Assembly: GCF_000719095.1 (NCBI RefSeq)
Contig: NZ_JOEH01000005.1
Coordinates: forward strand, 124,001 to 188,000
Length of the DNA: 64,000 nt
Origin: Streptacidiphilus jeojiense
GTDB taxonomy: Bacteria > Actinomycetota > Actinomycetes > Streptomycetales > Streptomycetaceae
Direction of reading: 5' to 3'
In this document: piece after piece, positions 26,471 to 34,952 of the stretch
How positions within the stretch are numbered: position 1 is the first letter of the stretch
Layout of the letters: every line of letters starts with the position of its first letter
Program-made: the position numbers and the translations under genes
Notes under the pieces: model-generated
What the model saw: the letters and a program-made list of their open reading frames with translations, nothing else
The model's database searches: none
What the model was told of the DNA's origin: nothing

Positions 26471-27408
26471 GCGTCGTCTCCCGTCGTACTGTCAGTGCCT
26501 GTCGTGCCGTCAGTTCCGCCGGAGGGCGCCGTCGGGGGCTCCTTCGGCGGCGGTACCGACTGCCACGGCGCGTCCGGGGTCGGGGCGGAGGCCGGGGCCT
26601 GGCTGGTGGAGCCGTCGCCGACGCTGCGGTTGCGGCGCGGGCGGTCGGCGCGGACCGGTCGGTCGCCCGGAGCGACAGCGGCTGCTGCGGCGGGATCGGC
26701 AGCAGCAGCCCGGGGGCCGCGGGCCGCACCGCGGGCCGGTCGCTCGGCGACGGGCGGGAGGGTTCCGGCGAGCGGGCCCCACTCATTGGGGTCGGGCACG
26801 CCCGGCGGAAGCATCCGCCGTCGGGCCGCCGGGGCGCCCTCGCCGTGGCCGTGGTCGCTCTCCCCGGGCTCCTTGGCCCCCGGCCAGGCCTTGGCGACCC
26901 TGGCCGCCAGCACGAACTCCTTGCGGAGCGGGTGGCCTTCGAAGCCGTCGGGAAGAAGGAGGGTGATCGGATGGGGATGGCCGGTGAAGTCGATGCCGAA
27001 CATCTCGTGGGTCTCCCGCTCGTGCCAGTCGGCGCCCGCGAAGACGCCGGTGGCGGTCGGGAGGGCGGCCGCAGCCCTGGGGATGCGGGTGCGGAGCAGC
27101 AGATGGCGCAGCGGGGCGGCCGATCCCGTGCCCACGGCGGCGAGGTGGGCGACGACGGAGAAGCCGTCGGCCAGTTCGTCGACGGCGCTGAGCCAGTCGA
27201 AGTAGGACAGGCCGAGGGAGTCCCGGGCGGTGGTCAGCGCCTCGATCCAGTGCTCGGCCGGGACGTCGACGGTGAGCAGGGCGAACGCCTCGGTGGCGGT
27301 GGCCCACGGACCGAGGGCAGCCGCAGTCGCCGCTCCGGGGTCCGGCGCGGCGGGAGGGGTGGGCTCAGCGGGAGGGGTGGGCTCAGCAGGCGGAGTCGGA
27401 TCGGTCAC
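26467..27408 (-). CDS. nuoC: NADH-quinone oxidoreductase subunit C (second copy), long disordered tail
   Basis: A 313-residue peripheral-arm subunit. The NuoC (30 kDa) core spans about residues 35-165: [30 protein letters not shown], and the signature [22 protein letters not shown] and [17 protein letters not shown] short N-terminal PTPPAE repeat precedes the core. After it lies a roughly 140-residue Pro/Ala/Gly/Arg-rich tail ending [13 protein letters not shown]. The tail contains no NuoD sequence, so this is not a NuoCD fusion. GTG at 27408 overlaps the nuoB stop (GTGA). The normal partner NuoD is missing from the operon. Confidence 0.9.
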   Translation of the reverse strand: MTDPTPPAEPTPPAEPTPPAAPDPGAATAAALGPWATATEAFALLTVDVPAEHWIEALTTARDSLGLSYFDWLSAVDELADGFSVVAHLAAVGTGSAAPLRHLLLRTRIPRAAAALPTATGVFAGADWHERETHEMFGIDFTGHPHPITLLLPDGFEGHPLRKEFVLAARVAKAWPGAKEPGESDHGHGEGAPAARRRMLPPGVPDPNEWGPLAGTLPPVAERPARGAARGPRAAAADPAAAAAVAPGDRPVRADRPRRNRSVGDGSTSQAPASAPTPDAPWQSVPPPKEPPTAPSGGTDGTTGTDSTTGDDA

Positions 27409-28115
27409 CGGGTCGGGCCCTCCTCGACACCGGTGGGCCCAGGCCCGGCCACCAGGGGCCGCTTCAGGGCCGCGGCCGGCACGGGAGTGACCGGGTACTG
27501 GTCCGGGAGGGACTCGTGCGCGATCTTCTCCTGCAGTTTGAGGATGCCCTGGAGCAGCGCCTCCGGACGGGGCGGGCAGCCGGGTACGTACACGTCCACC
27601 GGGATGATCTGGTCGACGCCCTTGGTGACGGAGTAGGAGTCCCAGTAGGGACCGCCGGAGTTGGAGCAGGCGCCGAAGGAGATGACGTACTTGGGTTCGG
27701 GCATCTGCTCGTAGAGGCGCTTGATCGCCGGGGCCATCTTGTCGGTCACGGTGCCGGAGACGATCATGAGGTCCGCCTGGCGCGGACCGGGCGCGAAGGG
27801 GATGACGCCCAGTCGGATGAAGTCGTGCTTGGCCATGGAGGCGGCGATGAACTCGATGGCGCAGCAGGCCAGGCCGAAGTTGAAGCACCACAGGCTGTAG
27901 CGGCGGCCCCAGTTGAGGACCACCTTCACCGGGTCCGGCGCCAGCCGGGCCAGCGGGCCGAGACGGCGCGGCTCGACGGCGCCACCGGGTGCGGCCGGGT
28001 CGGGGATGCCCAGCGGAACCGGGCCGCCCGTCGCGGCCGGGCCGCCGAGCGGATCCTGTCCGTGCGCGTGCGCGTGCGCATGCCCGTGCGAGTGGGGAGC
28101 GGGGGTCACGTCCAT
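27405..28115 (-). CDS. nuoB: NADH-quinone oxidoreductase subunit B (second copy), His-rich N-terminus
   Basis: A 236-residue subunit that holds cluster N2, the last electron carrier before quinone. All four ligands are visible: the tandem pair in [12 protein letters not shown], one Cys in [15 protein letters not shown] and one in [14 protein letters not shown]. The N-terminal 60 residues are unusual, with a histidine-rich run ([15 protein letters not shown]) then Pro/Gly/Ala, possibly binding metal. The ATG at 28115 overlaps nuoA by ten bases. The tail past residue 205 is longer than in housekeeping NuoB. Confidence 0.92.
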   Translation of the reverse strand: MDVTPAPHSHGHAHAHAHGQDPLGGPAATGGPVPLGIPDPAAPGGAVEPRRLGPLARLAPDPVKVVLNWGRRYSLWCFNFGLACCAIEFIAASMAKHDFIRLGVIPFAPGPRQADLMIVSGTVTDKMAPAIKRLYEQMPEPKYVISFGACSNSGGPYWDSYSVTKGVDQIIPVDVYVPGCPPRPEALLQGILKLQEKIAHESLPDQYPVTPVPAAALKRPLVAGPGPTGVEEGPTR

Positions 28116-28510
28116 TCCAGGACGCCCTTCTTCCAGGCGTAGAGCAGTCCGACGGCGAGGAAGCCGATGAAGACGAACATCTCGATCAGCGTGCCCGCAC
28201 CGTACCCGGGCGCGGCGAAGACCGTGGCCCAGGGGAACAGGTAGATCGCATCCACCGCGAAGATCACATAGAGGAAGGCGTAGACGTAGTAGCGGATCTG
28301 GGTCTGCGCCCAGCCCTCCCCCACCGGGTCCACGCCGCACTCGTACGCGAGCAGCTTCTCCTGCGTCGGCGCATAGGGGCGCAGCAACTGGTTGGCCCCG
28401 AACGCCGAGGCCACGAACAGCACTCCGATCACAGCCAGCAGGCCGACCACGGCATAGGCGTGGAAGTACCCCGGTTTCGGGGCGGCGACGACAGCCGCGA
28501 CTGCTTCCAT
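28106..28510 (-). CDS. nuoA: NADH-quinone oxidoreductase subunit A (second copy)
   Basis: A 134-residue three-helix membrane subunit: [21 protein letters not shown], then the conserved loop [45 protein letters not shown] (with the loop Cys), and a last helix before the terminal [11 protein letters not shown]. First gene of the ten-gene operon. ATG at 28510 lies 252 bases from the divergent histidine kinase gene. Confidence 0.95.
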   Translation of the reverse strand: MEAVAAVVAAPKPGYFHAYAVVGLLAVIGVLFVASAFGANQLLRPYAPTQEKLLAYECGVDPVGEGWAQTQIRYYVYAFLYVIFAVDAIYLFPWATVFAAPGYGAGTLIEMFVFIGFLAVGLLYAWKKGVLEWT

Positions 28511-28640
28511 GCTCGGTTCGTCCTCCGGTCCCGCCTGGCGGCAGCGATGTCTTTACACATCCATGACGTTCTTACTGCACGGGAGTCTAGGTCCACCGAC
28601 CGGGGGTCCGTGCACGGCGCCCAGCGGGAACGCGGGGAAG

Positions 28641-28708
28641 GTGGGGTTATCCCCCCTACCACCATGCCGACCTGCCCCATCGTCATCGGGCCGGCACGAC
28701 GGCAGGCT
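28641..28708 (+). promoter_or_regulatory. Putative regulator site and -10 of the histidine kinase promoter
   Basis: The 14-mer GTGGGGTTATCCCC at 28641-28654 is followed, 60 bases from its start, by GGCAGGCTGGA (28701) containing a -10-like CAGGCT. Both elements recur at almost the same spacing before the sensor-domain gene at 31027. This shared layout supports a real promoter with an upstream regulator site. Confidence 0.6.
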
Positions 28709-28762
28709 GGATCCCGAAGCAAGACGCCCCTGCGGCGGCCGGTTGTGACCGAGGATGGACCC

Positions 28763-29992
28763 ATGCGAGACGACGACACCTGGACGGACTCCTTTCGGGA
28801 CCCCGTCAGAGCTCCGAAGGAAACGCCGGCGCGGCGGCGTGAGCGTCCGGCGTTCAACAGCGGGATGTGGCGTGAGGTCGCCTTCCTGCTGGTGAACTTT
28901 CCGCTGTCGCTGGTGGGCTTCGTGCTCACCGTGGTCGGACTCTCGCTGGGCGCCGGACTGATGGTCACCATCATCGGCCTCTGGGTCCTCGCCGGAGCCC
29001 TCTTCGCGATCCGCGGCTACGGCTCCGTGGAGCGCGGGCTGGTGCGTTCGCTGCTGGACGAGGACATCGCCGAACCGCTGCCGGTCGGCACGGGCCGCAG
29101 CGGCGGCGGCGCCTGGCGCCGCTTCTTCGACGTGTTCTCGGACGGCCTCGCCTGGCGGACCGCGCTCTACCTCTTCATCAAGCTGCCCTGGGGCATCTTC
29201 ACCTTCACCGTCACCCTGGTCTCGCTGATCGTGCTGTGGCCGGTGCTGCCGTGGATCGCCCGCGGACTGTCCACCGTCGACCGGGCCCTCGCCTCCTCGC
29301 TGCTCGCCCCCGCCGACCTGACCCAGCGGGTCAAGGAGCTGGAGCAGGACCGCGGCACCGTGGTCGACACCGCCGCCGCCGACCTGCGCCGGATCGAGCG
29401 CGATCTGCACGACGGGGCCCAGGCCCGACTGGTGGCCCTGGCGATGGACCTCGGCCTGGCCAAGGAGAAGCTGTCGGAGGACCCGGAGGCCGCCGCGAGG
29501 ATGGTCGGCGACGCCCACGGCGAGGTGAAGCTGGTCCTGCAGGAACTGCGCGACCTGGCCCGGGGCATCCACCCGGCGGTGCTGACGGACCGCGGTCTGG
29601 ACGCCGCGCTGTCCTCGGTCGCGACCCGCTGCACGGTACCGGGCGGGGTACGGGTCAACGCGGACCTGCCGGGCGGCTCCGACCGCGAGTCGCGTCCGGA
29701 CTCGGCGGTGGAGGGCATCGCCTACTTCACCGTCAGCGAGCTGCTCACCAATATCTCCAAGCACGCCGGAGCCCGCACCGCCACCGTCGACGCCTGGCGC
29801 TCCGCCGACCACCTGATGCTCCAGGTGCGCGACGACGGCAAGGGCGGCGCGACGGAGGAGCCGGGCGGCGGCCTGGCCGGCCTGGCCGAGCGGATCCGCG
29901 CGGTGGACGGCGTCTTCGTCGTCGACAGCCCGGTCGGCGGACCGACCGTGGTGACGGTGGAACTGCCCTGGCGGACCAAGAACCGCAACTGA
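28763..29992 (+). CDS. Two-component sensor histidine kinase with duplicated sensor domain, HisKA_3 family
   Basis: A 409-residue membrane kinase of the NarL/LuxR-partner class. Four helices form two related halves (WREVAFLLVNFPLSLVGFVL and WRTALYLFIKLPWGIFTFTV), the membrane sensor domain common in streptomycetes (Pfam-type putative sensor). The HisKA_3 region has the phospho-acceptor His216 in RIERDLHDGAQARLVALAM. The ATPase domain shows the N box ELLTNISKHAGA and glycine boxes RDDGKGGA and GGGLAGLAERI. ATG at 28763 has GAGGA upstream; an in-frame GTG six codons earlier is less likely. No response regulator lies next to it here, so its partner is unknown. It diverges from the nuo operon. 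Confidence 0.88.
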   Translation: MRDDDTWTDSFRDPVRAPKETPARRRERPAFNSGMWREVAFLLVNFPLSLVGFVLTVVGLSLGAGLMVTIIGLWVLAGALFAIRGYGSVERGLVRSLLDEDIAEPLPVGTGRSGGGAWRRFFDVFSDGLAWRTALYLFIKLPWGIFTFTVTLVSLIVLWPVLPWIARGLSTVDRALASSLLAPADLTQRVKELEQDRGTVVDTAAADLRRIERDLHDGAQARLVALAMDLGLAKEKLSEDPEAAARMVGDAHGEVKLVLQELRDLARGIHPAVLTDRGLDAALSSVATRCTVPGGVRVNADLPGGSDRESRPDSAVEGIAYFTVSELLTNISKHAGARTATVDAWRSADHLMLQVRDDGKGGATEEPGGGLAGLAERIRAVDGVFVVDSPVGGPTVVTVELPWRTKNRN

Positions 29993-30152
29993 CCCGGCTG
30001 TCCGGGTTTCTGATGGATTGACGGCCGGCACCGGAGTCCGGCCGGAATCCGTCCGGACAAGATTGAGCAACACCTGTCACACCGGTGCCCGGGTCTCACT
30101 ACAGTTCCTCGACCGTTCCCACGCGAACATACAGACGAGGACGAGAACCACG

Positions 30153-30851
30153 ATGAGCACCCCTCCCTCCTACGGCTCCCAGCCCGGCCCCGCCGGCGGC
30201 CAGTACCCAGGGCAGGCCGCCAACCCGTACGCCGGGAACCCGGCTCAGCAGCCCAACCCCTATGCGGCGGCCCCGGCCGGGGCCCAGCCGCAGGCGTACC
30301 CGGCCCCGCCGTACGGCCAGCCCCAGCCCCAACCCCAGCCCCAGCCCGGCCAGCAGCCGTACCCCGGTCAGCAGCAGCCGTACCAGGACCAGCAGCCCTA
30401 CCCCAACCAGCAGCAGCCGTATCCCGGGCAGCAGCCGTATCCCGGCCAGCAGCCGTTCCCCGGCCAGCAGCCGCAGCAGCCCCAGCAGGCCGGCTGGCAG
30501 GTCCCGCCGCCGTCCACGCCCTCCAAGGCGTCCCGGTTCAGCAGGAAGCTGGCGATACGCCTCGGCGTCCTGGTGGTCCTCGGCGTCATCGCCTTCGCCT
30601 GGTCCCAGTTCAACGGTGATCCCAGCACCGCCAAGGTCGGCGACTGCGTGCAGAACAAGGGCACCGACGCCAACCCGGACGTCCACGTGATCGGCTGCAG
30701 CGACCCCAAGGCCCTGTACAAGGTGCTGAAGACCGCCAGTGGCAGCAACGACTCCATCTGCGACAACGTCACCGGCACCGTGGTCGCCTACACCGAGAGC
30801 GGCAGCGACAACCTGACCCTCTGCCTGGGCAACAACAAGCCGGCCGGCTGA
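30153..30851 (+). CDS. Pro/Gln-rich single-pass membrane protein with extracytoplasmic domain
   Basis: A 232-residue protein. Residues 1-120 are a disordered cytoplasmic region of PYPGQQ-type repeats (QQPYPGQQPFPGQQPQ). A basic patch (SKASRFSRKLAIR) is followed by one helix (LGVLVVLGVIAFAW, about 130-145) and an extracytoplasmic domain of about 85 residues. That domain has four cysteines (VGDCVQNKG, IGCSDPKALY, SICDN, LTLCLGN), probably two disulfides. This resembles LppU/SCO3897-like proteins of actinobacteria, whose function is unknown. It sits between two genes with related sensor domains. Confidence 0.8.
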   Translation: MSTPPSYGSQPGPAGGQYPGQAANPYAGNPAQQPNPYAAAPAGAQPQAYPAPPYGQPQPQPQPQPGQQPYPGQQQPYQDQQPYPNQQQPYPGQQPYPGQQPFPGQQPQQPQQAGWQVPPPSTPSKASRFSRKLAIRLGVLVVLGVIAFAWSQFNGDPSTAKVGDCVQNKGTDANPDVHVIGCSDPKALYKVLKTASGSNDSICDNVTGTVVAYTESGSDNLTLCLGNNKPAG

Positions 30852-30896
30852 GCGGCTGAGCTGCCGCCCCGCCCGGAAGCCCCCAGGGGGCGGCCC

Positions 30897-30967
30897 GGGT
30901 GGGGTTATCCCCACCCCAAGACGGCCAGGAGCCCCAGCGCGCCGGGGCCCGAGTCCCGGCAGGCTTG
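30897..30967 (+). promoter_or_regulatory. Palindromic regulator site and -10 of the sensor-domain gene
   Basis: GGGTGGGGTTATCCCCACCC (30897-30916) is a perfect palindrome around TTAT. Its core 14 bases are identical to the site before the histidine kinase. GGCAGGCTTGA begins at 30958, 59 bases after the shared core (60 in the other promoter). Confidence 0.65.
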
Positions 30968-31026
30968 AAGGTACACAGCAAGGACAGGGACTTGGCGGGC
31001 ACGGCCGACAGGGGAGTGTGGACAGG

Positions 31027-31785
31027 ATGAGCAGCACAGCCAGGATGACGGGCGACGGCCGCAGTTATGACTACGACTACGACTACGACGCCGATGGATT
31101 CTCCCGCGGTCGCGACCGCGACGACGAGCGCGGAGGCCGGAGCCGGAACCCGCAGGCCGGCCCCGGCTTCCTCGCCGCACCGTTCTCCGGCCGCACCTGG
31201 CGGGAGAGCCTGCACCTGGTGGTCAACCTCCCGGTGGCCGTCCTCACCTTCAGCTACGCCGTGATCATGTTCGCCGCCGGAACCAGTCTGGTGGTGACCT
31301 TCCTGGGCATGCCGATCCTGGCCGCGCTGATCGTCGGCTGCCGCGGCTTCGCCGCGATGGAGCGGGCCAGGGCGCGGGGGCTGCTGCGCCTGGACGTACC
31401 GGCCCCGGCACCGCTGCGACCGGCCCGGCCCGGGCTGATGGCCTGGATCGGGGCGGCGCTGAAGAGCGGCGCGGGCTGGCGCTCGGTGCTCTACAGCGTG
31501 CTGATGCTGCCGTTCTCGGTGCTCTCCTTCTCGCTCACGGTGACGCTGTGGGTGGCCGGCATCGGCTACGGCAGCTACCCGCTGTGGCAGTGGGTGTTCC
31601 CCCACTACGTGAACGTGCCGGGGCTGCAGCTCTACAGCAACAACGGCCACACCGTGTACCTGAGCAGCGTCCCGCAGATCGCCGGGGTGTGCGCCGCCGG
31701 CCTGCTGGTGCTGTTCATCACCCCGTGGGTGGTCCGTGGACTGGCCAACACCCAGCGGGCGATGGCCCGAGGACTGCTCAACTAG
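31027..31785 (+). CDS. Stand-alone membrane sensor-domain protein (no kinase)
   Basis: A 252-residue membrane protein related to the sensor half of the histidine kinase at 28763. It repeats the WRESLHLVVNLPVAVLTFSYAVIMF and WRSVLYSVLMLPFSVLSFSLTVTLW pattern, with a longer extracytoplasmic loop (QWVFPHYVNVPGLQLYSNNGHT) and an ending FITPWVVRGLANTQRAMAR. There is no dimerisation, histidine or ATPase domain; the protein stops after the membrane region. The N-terminus has a DYDYDYDYD run and a basic/acidic tail. It may modulate the kinase by hetero-oligomerisation; this is inferred from shared domain and shared promoter motif. ATG at 31027 has GGGGAG upstream. Confidence 0.85.
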   Translation: MSSTARMTGDGRSYDYDYDYDADGFSRGRDRDDERGGRSRNPQAGPGFLAAPFSGRTWRESLHLVVNLPVAVLTFSYAVIMFAAGTSLVVTFLGMPILAALIVGCRGFAAMERARARGLLRLDVPAPAPLRPARPGLMAWIGAALKSGAGWRSVLYSVLMLPFSVLSFSLTVTLWVAGIGYGSYPLWQWVFPHYVNVPGLQLYSNNGHTVYLSSVPQIAGVCAAGLLVLFITPWVVRGLANTQRAMARGLLN

Positions 31786-31796
31786 TCAATCAGCAA

Positions 31797-31850
31797 GTCA
31801 CCAGGTCACCTGGTCACCGGGTCACCAGGTCACCTGGTCACCGCGTCGCC
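31797..31850. repeat. 8-bp tandem repeat across a gene end
   Basis: Six to seven head-to-tail copies of GTCACCNG (GTCACCAG, GTCACCTG, GTCACCGG and so on). The array fills the 52 bases between two convergent genes and includes the stop codon of the D-aminoacylase-like gene. It is too short in period for CRISPR. Confidence 0.85.
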
Positions 31851-33613
31851 ACCGTACGGGTGTCGCGTCCGGAACGGAGCACCGTTCCGGGCACGGCACC
31901 CGTCAGCTTGTCGTCCCGGACCGTCTCCACCCCGTTGACCCGGACGCTCACCACGCCCTCCGCCCGCGAGTCCAGCCGGGGGCTGTTCCCCGGCAGGTCG
32001 TGGACCAGGGTGGCGGGCCCGGCGTCGATCCGCTCGGGGTCGAACAGCACCAGGTCGGCGTGGTTGCCGACGGCGACGGTGCCGCGGTCCCGCAGACCGA
32101 ACAGCCCGGCCGGGTCGGCGGTCAGCATCCGCACCGCCTGCTCCACCGGGACCAGCTTGCGCCGCCGCAGGCAGTCGCCGAGGAAGCGGGTGGTGTACGG
32201 GGCGCCGCACATCCGGTCCAGATGGGCGCCGGCGTCCGAGCCGCCGAGCATCACGTCCGGGTGCTGCCAGGTGTCGCGGCGCAGCTCCCAGCTGCCCGGG
32301 TCGTTGTCGGTGGGCATCGGCCACAGCACGGTGCGCAGCTGGTCCGCCGAGCAGATCTCGACCAGCGTGGCGAAGGGGTCCTGGCTGCGTTCGGCGGCGA
32401 TGTCGCGGACCACCCGCCCGCTGAGGCCGTCGTTGGCGGCGGAGTAGGTGTCGCCGATGACGTACCGTCCGAAGTCGGCCAGCCGCCGGAACACCCCGGC
32501 CTCGGGGCTGTTGGCGCGGCGCAGCATCTCGGTCCGGACGGCCGGTTCGGCGAGCCTGGCGATCCGCTCCGGGACCGGCAGGCCGAGGATCTCGCCCCAG
32601 CCGGGGATCAGGTTGAGCGCGCAGAAGGTGCCCAGGCTCATGTTCATCGGCGTCAGGATGGGCATGGTCAGCGCGATGATCCGGCCCCCGGCCGCCCTGG
32701 CCCTGGACGAGGCCAGCAGCTGCCTCGGCACGCGCTCCGGGACGGCGGCGTCGATGGTGAGGACGTTCCAGTTGAGCGGGCGTCCCGCCGCCGCGGACAT
32801 GTCGACGAAGAGCGCGATCTCGTCGTCGCTGAACTGGTCCAGGCAGCCGGCCACGATGGCCTCGATCTGGGTGCCCTCGTACTCCCCCACCGCCCGGCTG
32901 AGCGCCAGCAGTTCCTCGCGCCCGGCGTGCCGGGAGGCTACCGGCCTGCCGTCGCCGTCCGAGTGGGTGGAGGACTGGGTGGTGGACAGCCCCCAGGCGC
33001 CCTCGGCCATGGAGCGGCGCAGCAGCTGGACCATCGCCTCCAACTGCTCCGGCGTCGGCTGCCCGCCGATCGCGTCCGGCCCCATGACGTGGCGCCGCAG
33101 CGCGCAGTGGCCGACCATGAAGCCCGCGTTGACGGCGGTGTGGCCGTCCAGCGCCGCCAGGTACTCGCCGAAGGAGGCCCAGCCCCAGGGCACCCCCTCC
33201 TCCAGCGCCGCCAGCGACATGCCCTCGACCCGGCACATCATCCGCCGGGTGTAGTCGGCGTCCTCGGGCCGGGCCGGGTTGAGCGGGGCCAGGGTGAAGC
33301 CGCAGTTGCCGCCGGCGACGGTGGTGACGCCGTGGCCCAGCGAGGGGGTGGCGTACGGGTCCCAGAACAGCTGGGCGTCGTAGTGGGTGTGCGGGTCGAC
33401 GAAGCCGGGGCAGAGGATCAGCCCGGTGGCGTCCTCCACCGACACCGCAGATCCCGACGCTCCGGCCGAACCCGAACCCGAACCCGAACCGGAACCCGAG
33501 CCCGCTGCCTCGATGCTGACGATCCGTCCGCCGCTGATGCCGACGTCGGCGGTACGGGAGGGCGCGCCGGTGCCGTCCACCAGCGTGGCGCCTTGGATGA
33601 GGTGGTCGAGCAT
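31838..33613 (-). CDS. N-acyl-D-amino-acid deacylase family amidohydrolase
   Basis: A 591-residue amidohydrolase superfamily enzyme of the D-aminoacylase branch, which hydrolyses N-acyl or cyclic amide bonds. The metal motif is CPGFVDPHTHYDAQLFWDP (HxH near residue 75). GHGVTTVAGGNCGF carries the conserved Cys ligand region. MVGHCALRRHVMG lies near 170, and GGSDAGAHLDRMCG near 455 supplies the catalytic Asp. The C-terminal part (GTVAVGNHADLVLFDPERI) returns to the beta-sandwich. A GSGSGSGSGS run near residue 40 is encoded by a hexanucleotide repeat. It is last in a five-gene minus-strand cluster. The substrate is unknown. Confidence 0.87.
   Translation of the reverse strand: MLDHLIQGATLVDGTGAPSRTADVGISGGRIVSIEAAGSGSGSGSGSGSAGASGSAVSVEDATGLILCPGFVDPHTHYDAQLFWDPYATPSLGHGVTTVAGGNCGFTLAPLNPARPEDADYTRRMMCRVEGMSLAALEEGVPWGWASFGEYLAALDGHTAVNAGFMVGHCALRRHVMGPDAIGGQPTPEQLEAMVQLLRRSMAEGAWGLSTTQSSTHSDGDGRPVASRHAGREELLALSRAVGEYEGTQIEAIVAGCLDQFSDDEIALFVDMSAAAGRPLNWNVLTIDAAVPERVPRQLLASSRARAAGGRIIALTMPILTPMNMSLGTFCALNLIPGWGEILGLPVPERIARLAEPAVRTEMLRRANSPEAGVFRRLADFGRYVIGDTYSAANDGLSGRVVRDIAAERSQDPFATLVEICSADQLRTVLWPMPTDNDPGSWELRRDTWQHPDVMLGGSDAGAHLDRMCGAPYTTRFLGDCLRRRKLVPVEQAVRMLTADPAGLFGLRDRGTVAVGNHADLVLFDPERIDAGPATLVHDLPGNSPRLDSRAEGVVSVRVNGVETVRDDKLTGAVPGTVLRSGRDTRTVATR
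33468..33503. repeat. Hexanucleotide microsatellite inside the D-aminoacylase-like gene
   Basis: Six units of GAACCC with two point variants; on the coding strand each unit encodes Gly-Ser. Unit length is a multiple of three, so copy-number change would alter linker length without frameshift. Confidence 0.85.
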
Positions 33614-33733
33614 GGTGGTCCCTCCTGGGATAACGGATAGCCGATAGCCGTGAATGGCGGGGCGGGTACGGGGTGGCAGGCCGCCGCTCCCCCGTACCCG
33701 CCCGGTTCTGCACCGCCGGTCGGCAGCGCGCGC

Positions 33734-34861
33734 TCAGGGGCGCGCGGCCTGGCGGAAGCGGGTGGTGCGGTGCACCGGATCGGTGTCGATCTTCGGGATG
33801 ACGTTCTCGCCGATCAGCCTGATGGTGGTGGCGGTGGCCTCCGGCGGGATGCCGATCGGCAGGCCGAACACCAGCTGGTCGGCGCCGGCCGACTCCCAGC
33901 GCTTGCACTGTGCGAGCACCTCGTCCGGATCGCCGCAGATCAGCAGCTCCTCGTCGATCAGCAGGTCGATGAGTTCCTCGGTGTACTCCGGGATCAGCTC
34001 CGGCCAGACCGGGATGCCCTCGATCCTCGGGAAGGTGTCGTGGTAGCGGAACAGCAGCGACTGCAGGTAGTTGAGTCCGCCGTGCACGGCGATCCGGCGG
34101 GCCTCCCTGCCGGTCTCGGCGCAGATCGCGGTCGAGGTCACCATCACGTTGTCGTTGACGAAGGCGCCGATCGGCTCGGCGTCCCTGATCGCGTTCTTGT
34201 AGGACTCGACCACCCACTCCATGTCCGAGACCTTCTGCACGCTGAACCCCAGCACGCCCAGCCCCTTGCGGGCCGCCATCTCGTAGGAGGAGGGGCTGCC
34301 CGCCGCGTACCACATGGCCGGGTGCGCTGGTCCGAACGGCTTGGGCAGCACCTTGCGGGGCGGCAGTGACCAGTGCTTGCCCTGGAAGCCCTGGTACTCG
34401 TCCTGGAGCCACATCTTGGGGAACTCCCCGACGGTCTCCTCCCAGATCTCCTTGGTGCCGTCCATGTCCGTAAGTTCGGGCATGAAGCCGAGGATCTCGT
34501 GGCTGCCGGCGCCGCGGCCGGTGCCGAACTCGAAGCGGTTGCCGCTGAGGTGGTCCAGCATGGCGACCCGCTCGGCGACCTTGACCGGGTGGTTCACCTT
34601 GGCCAGCGGGTTGAAGATGCCGGAACCGAGGTGGATCCGCGAGGTGGCGTGGGTGAGGTAGCCGATGGCCACGTCATTGGCGGACAGGTGGGAGTACTCC
34701 TCCAGGAAGTGGTGCTCGGTGAGCCAGGCGTACTTGAAGCCGGCCCGGTCCGCCTGGACGACGTAGTCCATCTCCTCCATCAGGGCGTGGTGCTCGGCCA
34801 GCGGGTCGGCCAGGGAGCGACTCCTGGGCACGTAGCCCTGGATGAAGATGCCGAACTCCAT
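33734..34861 (-). CDS. Luciferase-like (LLM class) flavin-dependent oxidoreductase
   Basis: A 375-residue TIM-barrel flavoenzyme of the bacterial luciferase/alkanal monooxygenase superfamily (FMN- or F420-dependent). Typical segments are MEFGIFIQGYVPR at the start, AWLTEHHFLEEYSHLSAND near residue 50, IHLGSGIFNPLAKVNHPVKVAERVAMLDHLSGNRFEFGTGRG near 75-115, and CGDPDEVLAQCKRWESAGADQLVFG near the C-terminus. The ATG at 34861 begins the conserved MEFGIF; the upstream extension is unconserved. A palindrome lies 23 bases upstream at 34884. It belongs to the catabolic cluster with an SDR and amidohydrolases; substrate unknown. Confidence 0.88.
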   Translation of the reverse strand: MEFGIFIQGYVPRSRSLADPLAEHHALMEEMDYVVQADRAGFKYAWLTEHHFLEEYSHLSANDVAIGYLTHATSRIHLGSGIFNPLAKVNHPVKVAERVAMLDHLSGNRFEFGTGRGAGSHEILGFMPELTDMDGTKEIWEETVGEFPKMWLQDEYQGFQGKHWSLPPRKVLPKPFGPAHPAMWYAAGSPSSYEMAARKGLGVLGFSVQKVSDMEWVVESYKNAIRDAEPIGAFVNDNVMVTSTAICAETGREARRIAVHGGLNYLQSLLFRYHDTFPRIEGIPVWPELIPEYTEELIDLLIDEELLICGDPDEVLAQCKRWESAGADQLVFGLPIGIPPEATATTIRLIGENVIPKIDTDPVHRTTRFRQAARP

Positions 34862-34883
34862 CGGTTCACCGTCCTGTCCATGA

Positions 34884-34902
34884 ATCTGACGGTCCATCAG
34901 AT
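34884..34902. promoter_or_regulatory. Putative operator of the catabolic cluster, site A
   Basis: ATCTGACGGTCCATCAGAT, a 19-base imperfect palindrome (arms ATCTGA/TCAGAT) just upstream of the luciferase-like gene. It matches the site at 38027 at 15 of 19 positions. A TetR-type regulator is the likeliest ligand, but none is encoded in the cluster. Confidence 0.6.
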
Positions 34903-34952
34903 ACAGCCGACTCTTCCAGCGGGAGCTGAAGCAGTCAAGACACGACGACCCG

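Noticed and set aside
26467..26980. NuoD fused to the NuoC C-terminus
   Set aside because: The NuoC tail is Pro/Ala/Gly-rich low-complexity and lacks every NuoD signature such as the MGPQHPSTHG segment.
31797..31850. Possible CRISPR or regulator-binding array
   Set aside because: An 8-bp head-to-tail repeat with no spacers; GTCACC is not palindromic, so a simple tandem repeat is the better description.
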